Program-made: the position numbers and the translations under genes | Notes under the pieces: model-generated | Database searches by the model: none | Told to the model about the DNA's origin: nothing | What the model saw: the letters and a program-made list of their open reading frames with translations, nothing else | Source: Erysipelothrix amsterdamensis | GTDB lineage: Bacteria; Bacillota_I; Bacilli_A; Erysipelotrichales; Erysipelotrichaceae | Direction: 5' to 3' | DNA length: 64,000 nt | NCBI RefSeq assembly: GCF_940143175.1 | Contig: NZ_OW659496.1 | Span: 186,001 to 250,000, forward strand | In this document: in pieces, positions 26,637 through 35,201 of the stretch | Position numbering within the stretch: the first letter of the stretch is position 1 | How the letters are laid out: every line of letters starts with the position of its first letter

Positions 26637-26685
26637 TTGATAGTCGTCATAGATTTAACTATAATGATTAATGAAAGCGTATACA
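26637..26685 (+). promoter_or_regulatory. Promoter of the GH110-like gene with cre-like operator
   Basis: TTGATA (26637-26642) and TATAAT (26660-26665) are 17 bp apart. TGAAAGCGTATACA (26672-26685) starts 6 bp after the -10, covers the predicted start site and abuts the RBS GGAGGGG. It matches the cre consensus except for one position, the same position that deviates in the hyaluronate lyase operator. Confidence 0.75.
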
Positions 26686-26695
26686 GGAGGGGAAT

Positions 26696-29600
26696 ATGAA
26701 AAAAAGTAAATATCGCATGGTTATGACACTTTTATCAGTTAGCCTAGCGATACCATTGTTACCAATTACAAAAATTAGTGGGGACGACTCTATGAAAATC
26801 ATCTCAGTAAATGATTATGGTGCGGATGCATCGGGAATGAAAGAAAGTGGACCGGCAGTCACCAAAGCACTTGAGGAAGCCAAAGCATTTGAAGGACCGG
26901 TCGAAGTTCAGTTTGATCCCGGAACATACCGTATAACCAAAGAGTTTGCGCAAACGCGGGAAATCCACACATCCAATACAGACAGTGTTGATTTTCCAAC
27001 CAAACATATTGGACTTTTAATCGAAGATAACCATAATCTAACACTCAATGGTCAAGGGTCACAAATACTTTTCGAAGGGAATATGATGGCTTTGGGTGTT
27101 GTGAAGTCTTCAAATATCAAAATTCAAAATTTATCATGGGATTTTTTAGTTCCCACAACATCCGAAATGACTGTTTTTGATTTCGATACCGATAACAAAA
27201 CAGTTGATTTCTATATACCATCTTATTTTAATTATGAGATCCAAGGAAATTCTATCCTGTGGAAATCAGAATTAGATTCAAGTGGCAATCCGTATTGGAC
27301 GGAACGTAATGGTCACCGCAACTATGGAATTCAAGTAAAATATCCGACTGAAATGATGGGGCGGAGCTATTATGCGAACCAAGACCCTTTCCATGGTGTC
27401 TCCAATATTGAAACCTTATCCAGTGGTCTTTTACGGTTCACCTACAACACAAAGCCCCAAATTGATCCCGTAATAGGTATGAACTACCAATTACTATCAA
27501 ATACTGAACGCAGTACCGCCGGTGCGCTGGTATGGGAAAGTAAAGACGTGACATTTGAGGATGTTAAGATTTCCTACATGCATGGATTTGGGCTTCTTGT
27601 TCAGATGTCCGAGAATGTCTATTTTAATCGTTTAAGAATGGAAACAGATATTGAGACCGGAAAAAACACTTCTAGCTATGCCGATGGCATTCATGTATCC
27701 GGCTCAAAAGGGAAAATTGAAATTACCAATTCATTCTTCAATAATACCCATGATGATCCCATCAATATTCATGGAACGTTTACTCGTGTAGAAAAAAGAA
27801 TATCCGATACGACCTTACAATTAAATTATATTCATAAACAACAGGGTGGTTTTCCACAATTCTACCCTGGAGATAAGGTAGTATTCTACTCGCGTGATAC
27901 CCTGGAATCCAAAGACTCTGAAACAGAGTATACCGTCAAACGTGTTCAAGGACCCAATTCGAGTGATCCGCGTAAAATGGTTGTGGAATTTGAAGAAGCG
28001 ATTCCAAGTTATGTGGATGAGAAAATTGGAAATCAACCGAAGTATGTAGCGGAAAACATTACATACACACCTGAAATTCTTATTAAAAACAATGATTTTA
28101 AAAATGTCTTTACGCGTATGATTCTTGTAACATCTCGAAAGAAGGTTATCATCGAAGACAATCGCTTTGATGCTCCAACAATGCCAACCTTGTTTTTCTC
28201 CAATGACTCGGATGAATGGTATGAATCAGGTCCTATTCGTGATTTAGAAATACGAAATAATACATTTAAAATTCGATCTCTAGGAAGAACATGGTGGAAA
28301 TATGCACCAGCTATCTACTTCCATCCTGTTACTAAAGGAGGTCAGTTCCCATCTGCAGAGAATCCAATCCATAAAAATATTCTTATTGAAGACAATACAT
28401 TTTACTTGGAAAGTGATGGGGTACTACGAGCTGAAAGCGTTGAGAACCTTACATTTATAAACAATAAAATACTCCGACTTAAACCGGAGATTAAACTCCA
28501 TCTTGATGGAGATGAAACACTTGCTCTCGGGAGTGAATACCCACTTCGTCTTGAAGCAAATGGCAATCAAGTTGAAGGTTTAGAGGTCTTGCCAAATGGT
28601 CCTGAGAATAATTCTGGATCTGTCGCGAATATCTTAGAATTTAAAAACAGCAAAAATGTATTTGTAGAGGGTAATACTTATGATGATGGACTCAAGAAAA
28701 ATGTTCTCATTGAAGGCATGCAAGATCATCATTATGAGATTAAAGATAAGGATTTACATATCCTAACCCAGCGTGAAAATCGTAATCCGACAGAACCTGT
28801 TGGTGACATACATTATGTATCGACCCATCCAGACATTGCGAGTGTGGATGGTGATGGAATCATTCGAGCACACCAATCCGGAAAGACGGATATTTATGCT
28901 TATACCGTTTGGAACGATACACTTATTAAATCAAACATTAAATCAATAACTGTTGATGAATCAAAAACTCAAAAACTCAATGTGGAGGATCCGATTATAC
29001 AAATGAATCCTTCCAGTGAATCGTTATCCGTTCTTATCGATGGCGTTGCAATCCGTTTACAGGACTTACATATTAAGAGTTTGGATGAGGCAATTATTTC
29101 ATTCGAAAATGGAACACCAAATATTAAGAAAAGTGGCATTGCGAAAGCATCCATAAACCATGAAGGTAAAGAAGGTGTTGTGTACTTCGTTGTGGATAAT
29201 CCCGAGGACCAACTTGTTTTAAATCCACGAATCTCAATAGAAGATCAGAATAAAGGATTAAGTCTTAATTCGACATCATTCTCAATTGATCGTGAGAATG
29301 GTCAAGATTTATGGGGGAACGATAACCGCTTATCAAATCTTGTAGGTGTTGATTTAAAACCGCTTAATGACGGAAACCGCGTGATTGTGGCGACATTGGA
29401 TGGATTACCATTACGTGCTGCTAACAGCTGGGATTCGAGTTATATGATGCTTATGAAGCAAAAACAAGATGGATCGTTAGATCGTGATAATTACATCTCA
29501 ATTGGAAAACGTGCTCATGCAGATGGAATTGGGTTTGTACAAGAGATTCATGGACAAGGTAAAGAAGCAGCAACCAACACAATTGAGGATAATCCTAAAG

Positions 29601-31267
29601 TAAAACAAACTTTCGCATTGGAGCACCTCAATCACAAAGTTAATGCCTATGTTCTGAAAGAAGAAGGATTTAAACTCATTCATACCTTTGAAAATATTGA
29701 GCATCTGGGGGAGAATCCTGTATTAGCGTTTGCAGGATGGGGTAATACGCAAAATAATCGCACATTTGAAGTGAGTGATCTTAAAGTCTATAATGGTTCA
29801 CTTTCTGAGCGTGAAGGTGTAGAACCACTTAAAATACAAATTCCAGATTCGAATACGTATAACCTTGAAACCCTTGATATTGTGCATACAGAGGCAAACA
29901 TGTATCACGTTAAAACGAATTATGAAGGGAAAACGCATGTATTTGTGAGAAATCAAGAGCAATTAAAATATGTGGATAAGGCTATACTCTACTTACAGGA
30001 TGGGAGAACATATGACATTGATGTAATTCATCAAGCATCAAGTGGGAAATTCTCAAATCGTATCCACCAAACCTATACAACCCAAGATCAAGAAGCTTAT
30101 GCTTCAATCCATAATCAAAAACTTGAAGATAAGATGACTCTCACAATTCCGGCAGATCTTCTTAAATTATCTTACATTGATTTAGATGGAAAATTACAAG
30201 CGGTATCAATTGAAAATCGTGATTCGATTACACTTGATAACAAACACGTTTATCTTAATAAAGTTAAGTCGAACGCCGTTGAGATTCAAGATATTAAACC
30301 ATCGTTTGGAACGGTTGATTTAAACCAACGTGACTCGTTTATTTATACTGATCGTGAGAATACGCTCGAACTTAAAATCAAAACAAACGTACCAAATGAG
30401 AATATTACTGTTGTGAATGAAGACCACGGTATATTTAAAACCATCGATGAAGTGGGGACTGTGCAATTAGACATTTTTAATGGCGTAACAAGCTATCATG
30501 TTAAAGCACGTGCAGAAGATGGTATTACAACAGATACGCATGTCATACACATACTCCGGAATGCCCCAATTACCAAAAATATAGAGAAAATCGAACTGGG
30601 TGAAGCATTAATTGAACTGGATACGAAAACGATTGATTTTAAACATAAATATCATTTGGAAGATTTAAAGGTGAGTGCAGGGGATTCCAACATCACCACA
30701 TCATTTTATAATGTTCCTCGCGAAAATCTAAGTCGTAAAATGACGACAAGCCAAGATGTAATTATGAAAGTTGAATTCGAAGACCATCGTACGGTAATCT
30801 ATAAAGAATTTGAAGCAGTAAATCTTGCGGTAAGTCTGGAATTGAATCAAATAAAAGGTTTGATTCAATTAATCGAGAATTTAGTAAAAAGTAAATATAC
30901 TTCTGAGAGTTGGAATGCGCTTGAAATTGTCTTGGATGATGTGAAGGTGTTATTAAGTCAAGAGGGCATAACACAAGATGATGTCGATGAAGGATATCAT
31001 AATTTAATGACTGCATACAAAAAGCTTGAAGAACATAAAGCGGACAAACCAACAGACAAACCAACAGACAAACCAACAGACAAACCAACGGAAAATCCGA
31101 TGGACAAACCGACAGATATCGGAACGGAATACCCAGAACACACGAATCCTGATGATTCTGCAAACGAAAATTATTTGCCACTCACTGGTATGTCATCAAA
31201 ATATGAATCAGTTTTCCTTGTTGGTTTAGGAATGGCGCTTATCATGGTAAATCGTCGCAGAAGATAA
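26696..31267 (+). CDS. LPXTG surface glycosidase, GH110-like (alpha-1,3-galactosidase type)
   Basis: 1523 residues. Signal peptide (1-28), then a right-handed parallel beta-helix (about 33-640) that opens NDYGADASG and carries HDDPINIHGT (352-361), resembling GH110 alpha-1,3-galactosidases of gut bacteria. Next come a Big2-like segment (703-737), a concanavalin/LamG-like domain (about 842-1035), cadherin-like modules, a FIVAR-type helical domain (about 1381-1449), DKPT repeats, LPLTG (1494-1498) and an RRRR tail. GH110 enzymes remove terminal alpha-1,3-Gal from blood-group-B or linear alpha-Gal glycans. A generic beta-helix lyase is the alternative. It would be displayed on the wall by sortase. 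Confidence 0.8.
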   Translation: MKKSKYRMVMTLLSVSLAIPLLPITKISGDDSMKIISVNDYGADASGMKESGPAVTKALEEAKAFEGPVEVQFDPGTYRITKEFAQTREIHTSNTDSVDFPTKHIGLLIEDNHNLTLNGQGSQILFEGNMMALGVVKSSNIKIQNLSWDFLVPTTSEMTVFDFDTDNKTVDFYIPSYFNYEIQGNSILWKSELDSSGNPYWTERNGHRNYGIQVKYPTEMMGRSYYANQDPFHGVSNIETLSSGLLRFTYNTKPQIDPVIGMNYQLLSNTERSTAGALVWESKDVTFEDVKISYMHGFGLLVQMSENVYFNRLRMETDIETGKNTSSYADGIHVSGSKGKIEITNSFFNNTHDDPINIHGTFTRVEKRISDTTLQLNYIHKQQGGFPQFYPGDKVVFYSRDTLESKDSETEYTVKRVQGPNSSDPRKMVVEFEEAIPSYVDEKIGNQPKYVAENITYTPEILIKNNDFKNVFTRMILVTSRKKVIIEDNRFDAPTMPTLFFSNDSDEWYESGPIRDLEIRNNTFKIRSLGRTWWKYAPAIYFHPVTKGGQFPSAENPIHKNILIEDNTFYLESDGVLRAESVENLTFINNKILRLKPEIKLHLDGDETLALGSEYPLRLEANGNQVEGLEVLPNGPENNSGSVANILEFKNSKNVFVEGNTYDDGLKKNVLIEGMQDHHYEIKDKDLHILTQRENRNPTEPVGDIHYVSTHPDIASVDGDGIIRAHQSGKTDIYAYTVWNDTLIKSNIKSITVDESKTQKLNVEDPIIQMNPSSESLSVLIDGVAIRLQDLHIKSLDEAIISFENGTPNIKKSGIAKASINHEGKEGVVYFVVDNPEDQLVLNPRISIEDQNKGLSLNSTSFSIDRENGQDLWGNDNRLSNLVGVDLKPLNDGNRVIVATLDGLPLRAANSWDSSYMMLMKQKQDGSLDRDNYISIGKRAHADGIGFVQEIHGQGKEAATNTIEDNPKVKQTFALEHLNHKVNAYVLKEEGFKLIHTFENIEHLGENPVLAFAGWGNTQNNRTFEVSDLKVYNGSLSEREGVEPLKIQIPDSNTYNLETLDIVHTEANMYHVKTNYEGKTHVFVRNQEQLKYVDKAILYLQDGRTYDIDVIHQASSGKFSNRIHQTYTTQDQEAYASIHNQKLEDKMTLTIPADLLKLSYIDLDGKLQAVSIENRDSITLDNKHVYLNKVKSNAVEIQDIKPSFGTVDLNQRDSFIYTDRENTLELKIKTNVPNENITVVNEDHGIFKTIDEVGTVQLDIFNGVTSYHVKARAEDGITTDTHVIHILRNAPITKNIEKIELGEALIELDTKTIDFKHKYHLEDLKVSAGDSNITTSFYNVPRENLSRKMTTSQDVIMKVEFEDHRTVIYKEFEAVNLAVSLELNQIKGLIQLIENLVKSKYTSESWNALEIVLDDVKVLLSQEGITQDDVDEGYHNLMTAYKKLEEHKADKPTDKPTDKPTDKPTENPMDKPTDIGTEYPEHTNPDDSANENYLPLTGMSSKYESVFLVGLGMALIMVNRRRR
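31043..31090 (+). repeat. 12-bp tandem repeats encoding DKPT wall linker
   Basis: Four near-identical 12-base units (gacaaaccaaca) encode DKPT, with further degenerate units to about 31120. This is the third wall-linker repeat of this period in the window. Confidence 0.88.
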
Positions 31268-31353
31268 AGGTAAGTCAATGACATGAATTTCCCTACTTTA
31301 TTTGATATGATTAAGACAACATATCTTAATATCAGATATAAAAGGAGTTTACT

Positions 31354-31743
31354 ATGGGAATGAATAAAGAATTTAATGCCGTTAAGGAATTTCATGAGAA
31401 ATTTGGACATCCGGTTAAAGATGAGCCTGTAATGATGGATGCAGATCGTGCAGCGAAACGATATGCATGGATGCTTGAAGAAATTAATGAATTTATTGAA
31501 GCGGAAGATATTGTCGAACAAGCAGATGCGATGATCGATACAATTTATTTTGCTTTAGGAACACTTGTAGAGATGGGAATTGAACCGGAACCACTCTTTG
31601 AAATCGTTCAACACGCAAATATGAGTAAGTTATGGGAAGATGGTAAACCGCACTACAATGAAGATGGGAAAACTATCAAACCTAAAGGATGGGAAGATCC
31701 CCATAAAAAATTAGAACAAGCAATTGAATCAATGAAAAAATAA
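31354..31743 (+). CDS. MazG-like/HisE-like nucleotide pyrophosphohydrolase
   Basis: 129 residues, all-alpha NTP pyrophosphohydrolase fold. Metal-binding motifs are EEINE (42-46) and EQADAMID (55-62), giving the E-x2-E ... E-x2-D pattern. Members hydrolyse NTPs, dUTP or phosphoribosyl-ATP to monophosphates and PPi; here a house-cleaning role is likely because no histidine genes are nearby. RBS AAAGGAG. The stop codon lies inside a palindromic terminator. Confidence 0.85.
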   Translation: MGMNKEFNAVKEFHEKFGHPVKDEPVMMDADRAAKRYAWMLEEINEFIEAEDIVEQADAMIDTIYFALGTLVEMGIEPEPLFEIVQHANMSKLWEDGKPHYNEDGKTIKPKGWEDPHKKLEQAIESMKK

Positions 31744-31767
31744 CACAGATATCTGTGTTATTTTTGT
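31739..31767 (+). terminator. Palindromic terminator after the MazG-like gene
   Basis: AATAACACAGAT followed directly by its complement ATCTGTGTTATT, then T residues. The gene's TAA stop is in the left arm, and the next gene's RBS follows immediately. Confidence 0.8.
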
Positions 31768-31778
31768 AGGAGGTTATA

Positions 31779-32279
31779 ATGACAAAACGAATCAAGACAA
31801 CTAAACAAGAGATTGCGGATTATTGGGCATCCCAAATTGACGCGCTCAATTTGACTGTGACTTCGAAGCAAGCAGGCACACACTGTTGGCGATGTGGTAT
31901 AAAAAAACGTTTAGATCGTTGTCATATTCTTGCGGAGTCTTTAGGTGGCGTGGATACTCCATCGAATTTTGTATTGCTTTGTAAGCATTGCCATATCGAT
32001 AATCCTAATGTCAGTCATCCTCAAATTATTTGGGATTGGTTGAGGGCGTACGCAGTGAGCTCGGATCAAGTGTATTGGTTTGAACAAGGTCTTCGAGAGT
32101 ATACATATATTTATAATGAAACCGTGGATAGAGAATTAATCGATTCTAAGTTGTTTCAAGAGTGTTTTCTTGAACAAATGGAGGAAGTATCGCACCATTT
32201 TGGACAACCCCGTAATAATCCTGCGACAATCGCAGGTGCCATTAAATTAGCGATGGATGAAATAAATAAGGACCGCTAA
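31779..32279 (+). CDS. HNH endonuclease family protein
   Basis: 166 residues. Zinc knuckle C36-x2-C39, then CHILAESLGG (48-57), N63 and C68-x2-C71-H72, which together form the HNH nuclease/zinc-finger core. RBS TAGGAGG. Similar small HNH proteins occur in phages, restriction systems and as free-standing nucleases. No methyltransferase or phage genes are adjacent, so its role is unclear. Confidence 0.85.
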   Translation: MTKRIKTTKQEIADYWASQIDALNLTVTSKQAGTHCWRCGIKKRLDRCHILAESLGGVDTPSNFVLLCKHCHIDNPNVSHPQIIWDWLRAYAVSSDQVYWFEQGLREYTYIYNETVDRELIDSKLFQECFLEQMEEVSHHFGQPRNNPATIAGAIKLAMDEINKDR

Positions 32280-32293
32280 ATGCGGTCCTTATT
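32265..32293. terminator. Bidirectional terminator (HNH / small secreted protein)
   Basis: Perfect 12-bp stem AATAAGGACCGC/GCGGTCCTTATT with loop TAAAT, overlapping the ends of both convergent genes. Confidence 0.85.
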
Positions 32294-32564
32294 CTTGAAA
32301 TAGATTGTGCTCGTTTTGTGACAAAATCGCATCTCGTAGCCGAATCTGTGCAGCTTCCATTTTATTTAAATTATTGTCTTTAGCAAGAGTTCGAATTTCT
32401 TCCTTAATAATATCGGGGCTTTCGCTGGTAATTCGAGATATTTCTTCGACAAATACTCTTAACTCAGATTTATAGGGAACAGGTTGTGATTGCTTCCAAC
32501 CAATGTAGCTTAAAGAACATAGATTGGTAATAATTAGAAATACAATTAAATACTTTTTTTTCAT
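32289..32564 (-). CDS. Small membrane-anchored or secreted hypothetical protein
   Basis: 91 residues: one N-terminal hydrophobic segment (about 5-24) and a charged, mostly helical remainder. TNLC at 14-17 is a poor lipobox, so lipidation is doubtful. I do not recognise the family. RBS GAGAGGA. Its 3' end lies within the terminator shared with the HNH gene. Confidence 0.65.
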   Translation of the reverse strand: MKKKYLIVFLIITNLCSLSYIGWKQSQPVPYKSELRVFVEEISRITSESPDIIKEEIRTLAKDNNLNKMEAAQIRLRDAILSQNEHNLFQE

Positions 32565-32712
32565 ACTTACAACATCCTCTCGGCATAAGTTTATAGATTT
32601 TCACTTAAATTGAAAAGGCTTGTAGCACCGGTTTTTAAGAAAAACAGTGATTTTAGTATAGAAACAAAGAGTTTGTTAAGAAAACGTTGATTGGAGTATG
32701 ACTTTCACAATT

Positions 32713-34485
32713 TTATTTTAATGAAGATAATACATCCTTATAAATTCGATCAAAGGGTGTTGCTGCTTTTAGATCTTCAATAACTTTTTGTGCAGCTTCT
32801 ACATGATCAGTTATAATTCCCGTAACTTCCATGGTTAGGTATAAATCCATACGATCTTCTTCGTTTACAGTCCAAACGAAAAGGTCTTTATTGTAACGTT
32901 CGATATCATTTAATGTACGAGAAGAAATCGAGGAATCTTCGATAGAATAAAAATCGACATCCAATCGTTCTAATCCACCAATGTTTAAGCCTAATATGTA
33001 ACCGGTATATGTATCTGGGTAGTTTTGCTTAAGTTTTAGAATAGCGGTTTTATCGAGTGATTGAAAGGCGGTCACAGGACGCATTTCATATTTGTCGAGC
33101 GTGGCAATCATTTTATCGATAAAGTCATCTTGATCATACTTTGAAGTCTTAAGCTCAACCATGAGAGGTTGGTTAAGTTTTTTTGCTTCGGCAACATATT
33201 CATCAAAAGTAGGAATTCGACTTTCATATCCATTATGTTCTAAGACTACTTTTTGAATTTCCTCAAGTGTAAGAAGATGAATGTTGTCAGATTGCTTGCT
33301 AAGGCGTTTTAACGTATTATCATGGAATACAACGAGATGTCCATCTTGTGTCATTTGAATGTCCATTTCAACGTAGTCAGGCTTGTAGGTACTTGCAATT
33401 TGTAACGATTCAAGTGTATTCTCAATTGCTTTTACCGATTCGCCCCGGTGTGATACGACTTTGGTTGAGGAAGTCAAAGCGTCGCTGGGTGTATTCAAGT
33501 ATACATTAACACCAAAAACAATAAATACAGCGACCATCACAATATTAACGAGAAGATGGTGTTTTTTAGGCGCAAAGTTTTTTTCGCGTAAATATGGTTT
33601 TTCTCCAAGAATCTCATGATATGCAACGACAGTTGCTTGTAAGGTAAAGATACTTGAGTACGAAATCGTAAATGCTAGAAAAAAGAAGATTAGAGATACA
33701 GAAAGTGCTCCTGTAATTTTGGCAACTTGAATATTGGTATCAGGTACTATAGCCATCGGGATAGAGAGAAGGAATACACCTGCAACTGTGATAGCAGACG
33801 TTAATAAGGTAATTACCGTAACAAGTTGGAATATTTTGAAACTTCTTTTTTTGGTTAGTTCCCAACTCGCTTTCGCAGCGTCTATAAAACTAAGATCATC
33901 TCGTGTTATAAAGATGACAGGTGTGAAAAAGAGTTTAATATTTAAAATGAAGGCAGCGACAATAGCTGTAGTATATGCGATTAAGCCTGCAGGATTTTCC
34001 AATACGGCATCGACAACAAATCTGGGTAAGTGTACATTGGATGTTATATTTGTTGTGAGGCCGATATTCGCATTAGGCATGATTAGAAATATATAAACTA
34101 ATATGAGTAAAATTTCCGATGAAAATATTTTACGTAGCGGTTTGATAAAATCATTTTTTCCCAATTTCCGATTTTCATAGGGACGATTCGCGAATTTAAT
34201 GATTATAGTAAGTTGGAATAAAATAAAAATAGCGATGAGTAGGACACTTATAATTAAAAATAAAAGTGACGTGGGACTTCCTAAGAGTTCCCAAAAATTT
34301 TCGTTTGTGATACCGATGATGTTTGCTCTAAAAAGAGCTATTTTAAAGACGCGATCCGCAATCTGTTTAATTAAGAGTAACGACATTGATTCTGCAAGAA
34401 TTATAATGAGTACGTAGCGAAATGTGTCATCTTTGATTTGAATAAAACTTTTCTTAAGTGTCTCAAGTATTTTGAATGTTTTCAT
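32713..34485 (-). CDS. Membrane glycerophosphodiester phosphodiesterase
   Basis: 590 residues. Residues 1-320 hold about seven to eight membrane helices (GPDPase_memb type). The C-terminal GDPD TIM barrel shows VSHRGESVKAIENTLESL, YVEMDIQMTQDG and VVFHDNTLKRL, giving the catalytic HR...E.D...H set. Such enzymes hydrolyse glycerophosphodiesters, including lipoteichoic-acid-derived or lysolipid headgroups, to glycerol-3-phosphate, which glpK-dependent metabolism could use. RBS AAAGGGG. The barrel is expected outside the membrane. Confidence 0.92.
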   Translation of the reverse strand: MKTFKILETLKKSFIQIKDDTFRYVLIIILAESMSLLLIKQIADRVFKIALFRANIIGITNENFWELLGSPTSLLFLIISVLLIAIFILFQLTIIIKFANRPYENRKLGKNDFIKPLRKIFSSEILLILVYIFLIMPNANIGLTTNITSNVHLPRFVVDAVLENPAGLIAYTTAIVAAFILNIKLFFTPVIFITRDDLSFIDAAKASWELTKKRSFKIFQLVTVITLLTSAITVAGVFLLSIPMAIVPDTNIQVAKITGALSVSLIFFFLAFTISYSSIFTLQATVVAYHEILGEKPYLREKNFAPKKHHLLVNIVMVAVFIVFGVNVYLNTPSDALTSSTKVVSHRGESVKAIENTLESLQIASTYKPDYVEMDIQMTQDGHLVVFHDNTLKRLSKQSDNIHLLTLEEIQKVVLEHNGYESRIPTFDEYVAEAKKLNQPLMVELKTSKYDQDDFIDKMIATLDKYEMRPVTAFQSLDKTAILKLKQNYPDTYTGYILGLNIGGLERLDVDFYSIEDSSISSRTLNDIERYNKDLFVWTVNEEDRMDLYLTMEVTGIITDHVEAAQKVIEDLKAATPFDRIYKDVLSSLK

Positions 34486-34555
34486 AAAAATCCCCTTTCG
34501 CTTCTATTATATGAGAGATTGGTATTAAAACCTATTAAGACTCTCTTAAGAACAA

Positions 34556-34583
34556 AAAAAGAAAGCGTATTACGCTTTCTTGC
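34556..34583 (-). terminator. Terminator after the CopY-like gene
   Basis: On minus: AAGAAAGCGT/ACGCTTTCTT stem followed by a T run (plus-strand A run before 34561). It overlaps the 3' end of the gene. Confidence 0.8.
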
Positions 34584-35016
34584 AGCTACAGTTATCTTGG
34601 TCACAACCGCATGAAACAACGCAGTTACAGTCAACAGAATCAACGGCTTCTTTATCGTTCAACGCAACCATCAACATCTTCTTATCCTGATGCGAAAGAT
34701 CATAATGATCGATAATATTTCGCAACGTACTTCCAACTTCTTGAGCACATATTGAATCAAATGCTTCCATGATTCGACTCTGCGTTCCTTGTTTCTCAGT
34801 CATTGTAGGACGGTAGACATAAGCTTTACCTTCAGTATCCGCTTTAACGTAACCTTTTTTCACCAAACGGCTAATCAATGTTTTTGTTGTCGCAGGTTCC
34901 CAGTTCTTAACGTTTTTAAAATGGTCGGCCACCTCACGACTTGTGGCATGATTTAGTGTCCACAATACGCGTAATACTTCCCATTCTGAATCTGATACCA
35001 ATTTCGTGTGTTTCAT
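34570..35016 (-). CDS. CopY/BlaI-family metal-responsive repressor
   Basis: 148 residues. A winged-helix BlaI/MecI/CopY DNA-binding domain (about 5-75, SDSEWEVLRVLW and TTKTLISRLVKKGYV) and dimerisation helices are followed by a Cys-rich tail: C130, C132, C136, C138, C143, C145, i.e. CxC-x3-CxC-x4-CxC. Known CopY has two CxC motifs that bind Zn (repressing) or Cu(I) (derepressing). A third pair is unusual. The promoter contains a cop-box-like operator, so autoregulation is likely. No copA or copZ is adjacent, so regulated genes lie elsewhere. Confidence 0.85.
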   Translation of the reverse strand: MKHTKLVSDSEWEVLRVLWTLNHATSREVADHFKNVKNWEPATTKTLISRLVKKGYVKADTEGKAYVYRPTMTEKQGTQSRIMEAFDSICAQEVGSTLRNIIDHYDLSHQDKKMLMVALNDKEAVDSVDCNCVVSCGCDQDNCSCKKA

Positions 35017-35034
35017 TGAATCACCTCTGCTTAT

Positions 35035-35063
35035 AGATTACGTTTGTAGTCGGTATAAGTCAA
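35035..35063 (-). promoter_or_regulatory. CopY-type promoter and cop box
   Basis: On minus: TTGACT (plus 35058-35063), 17-bp spacer, TAATCT (plus 35035-35040). GACTACAAACGTAATC (plus 35036-35051) matches the CopY operator consensus RNYKACANNTGTMRNY at 15 of 16 positions and covers the -10, so repressor binding would block the polymerase. Confidence 0.7.
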
Positions 35064-35104
35064 GGTAAATGATTAGGCATTGTATGAAAAAAAGTGTAAT
35101 TAAA

Positions 35105-35140
35105 AATACCACTTATGCAAATAAATACCACTTAAGCAAA
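35105..35140 (+). promoter_or_regulatory. Direct repeat upstream of the LytTR gene (probable LytTR binding sites)
   Basis: AATACCACTTATGCAAA (35105-35121) and AATACCACTTAAGCAAA (35124-35140) differ at one base and are 19 bp apart, close to two helical turns. The core CCACTTAAG resembles the AgrA site ACAGTTAAG. The repeats lie 60-100 bases before the LytTR gene, so autoregulation is inferred. Confidence 0.6.
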
Positions 35141-35201
35141 CTGCATTTACAAGCGTTTATACATTCGATAAATTTGTGGAGAAAGATGTGAGGTGATCGA
35201 A

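Noticed and set aside
30762..31181. 139-codon minus-strand frame
   Set aside because: It is the antisense of the FIVAR and DKPT repeat region of the GH110-like gene, kept open by repeats.
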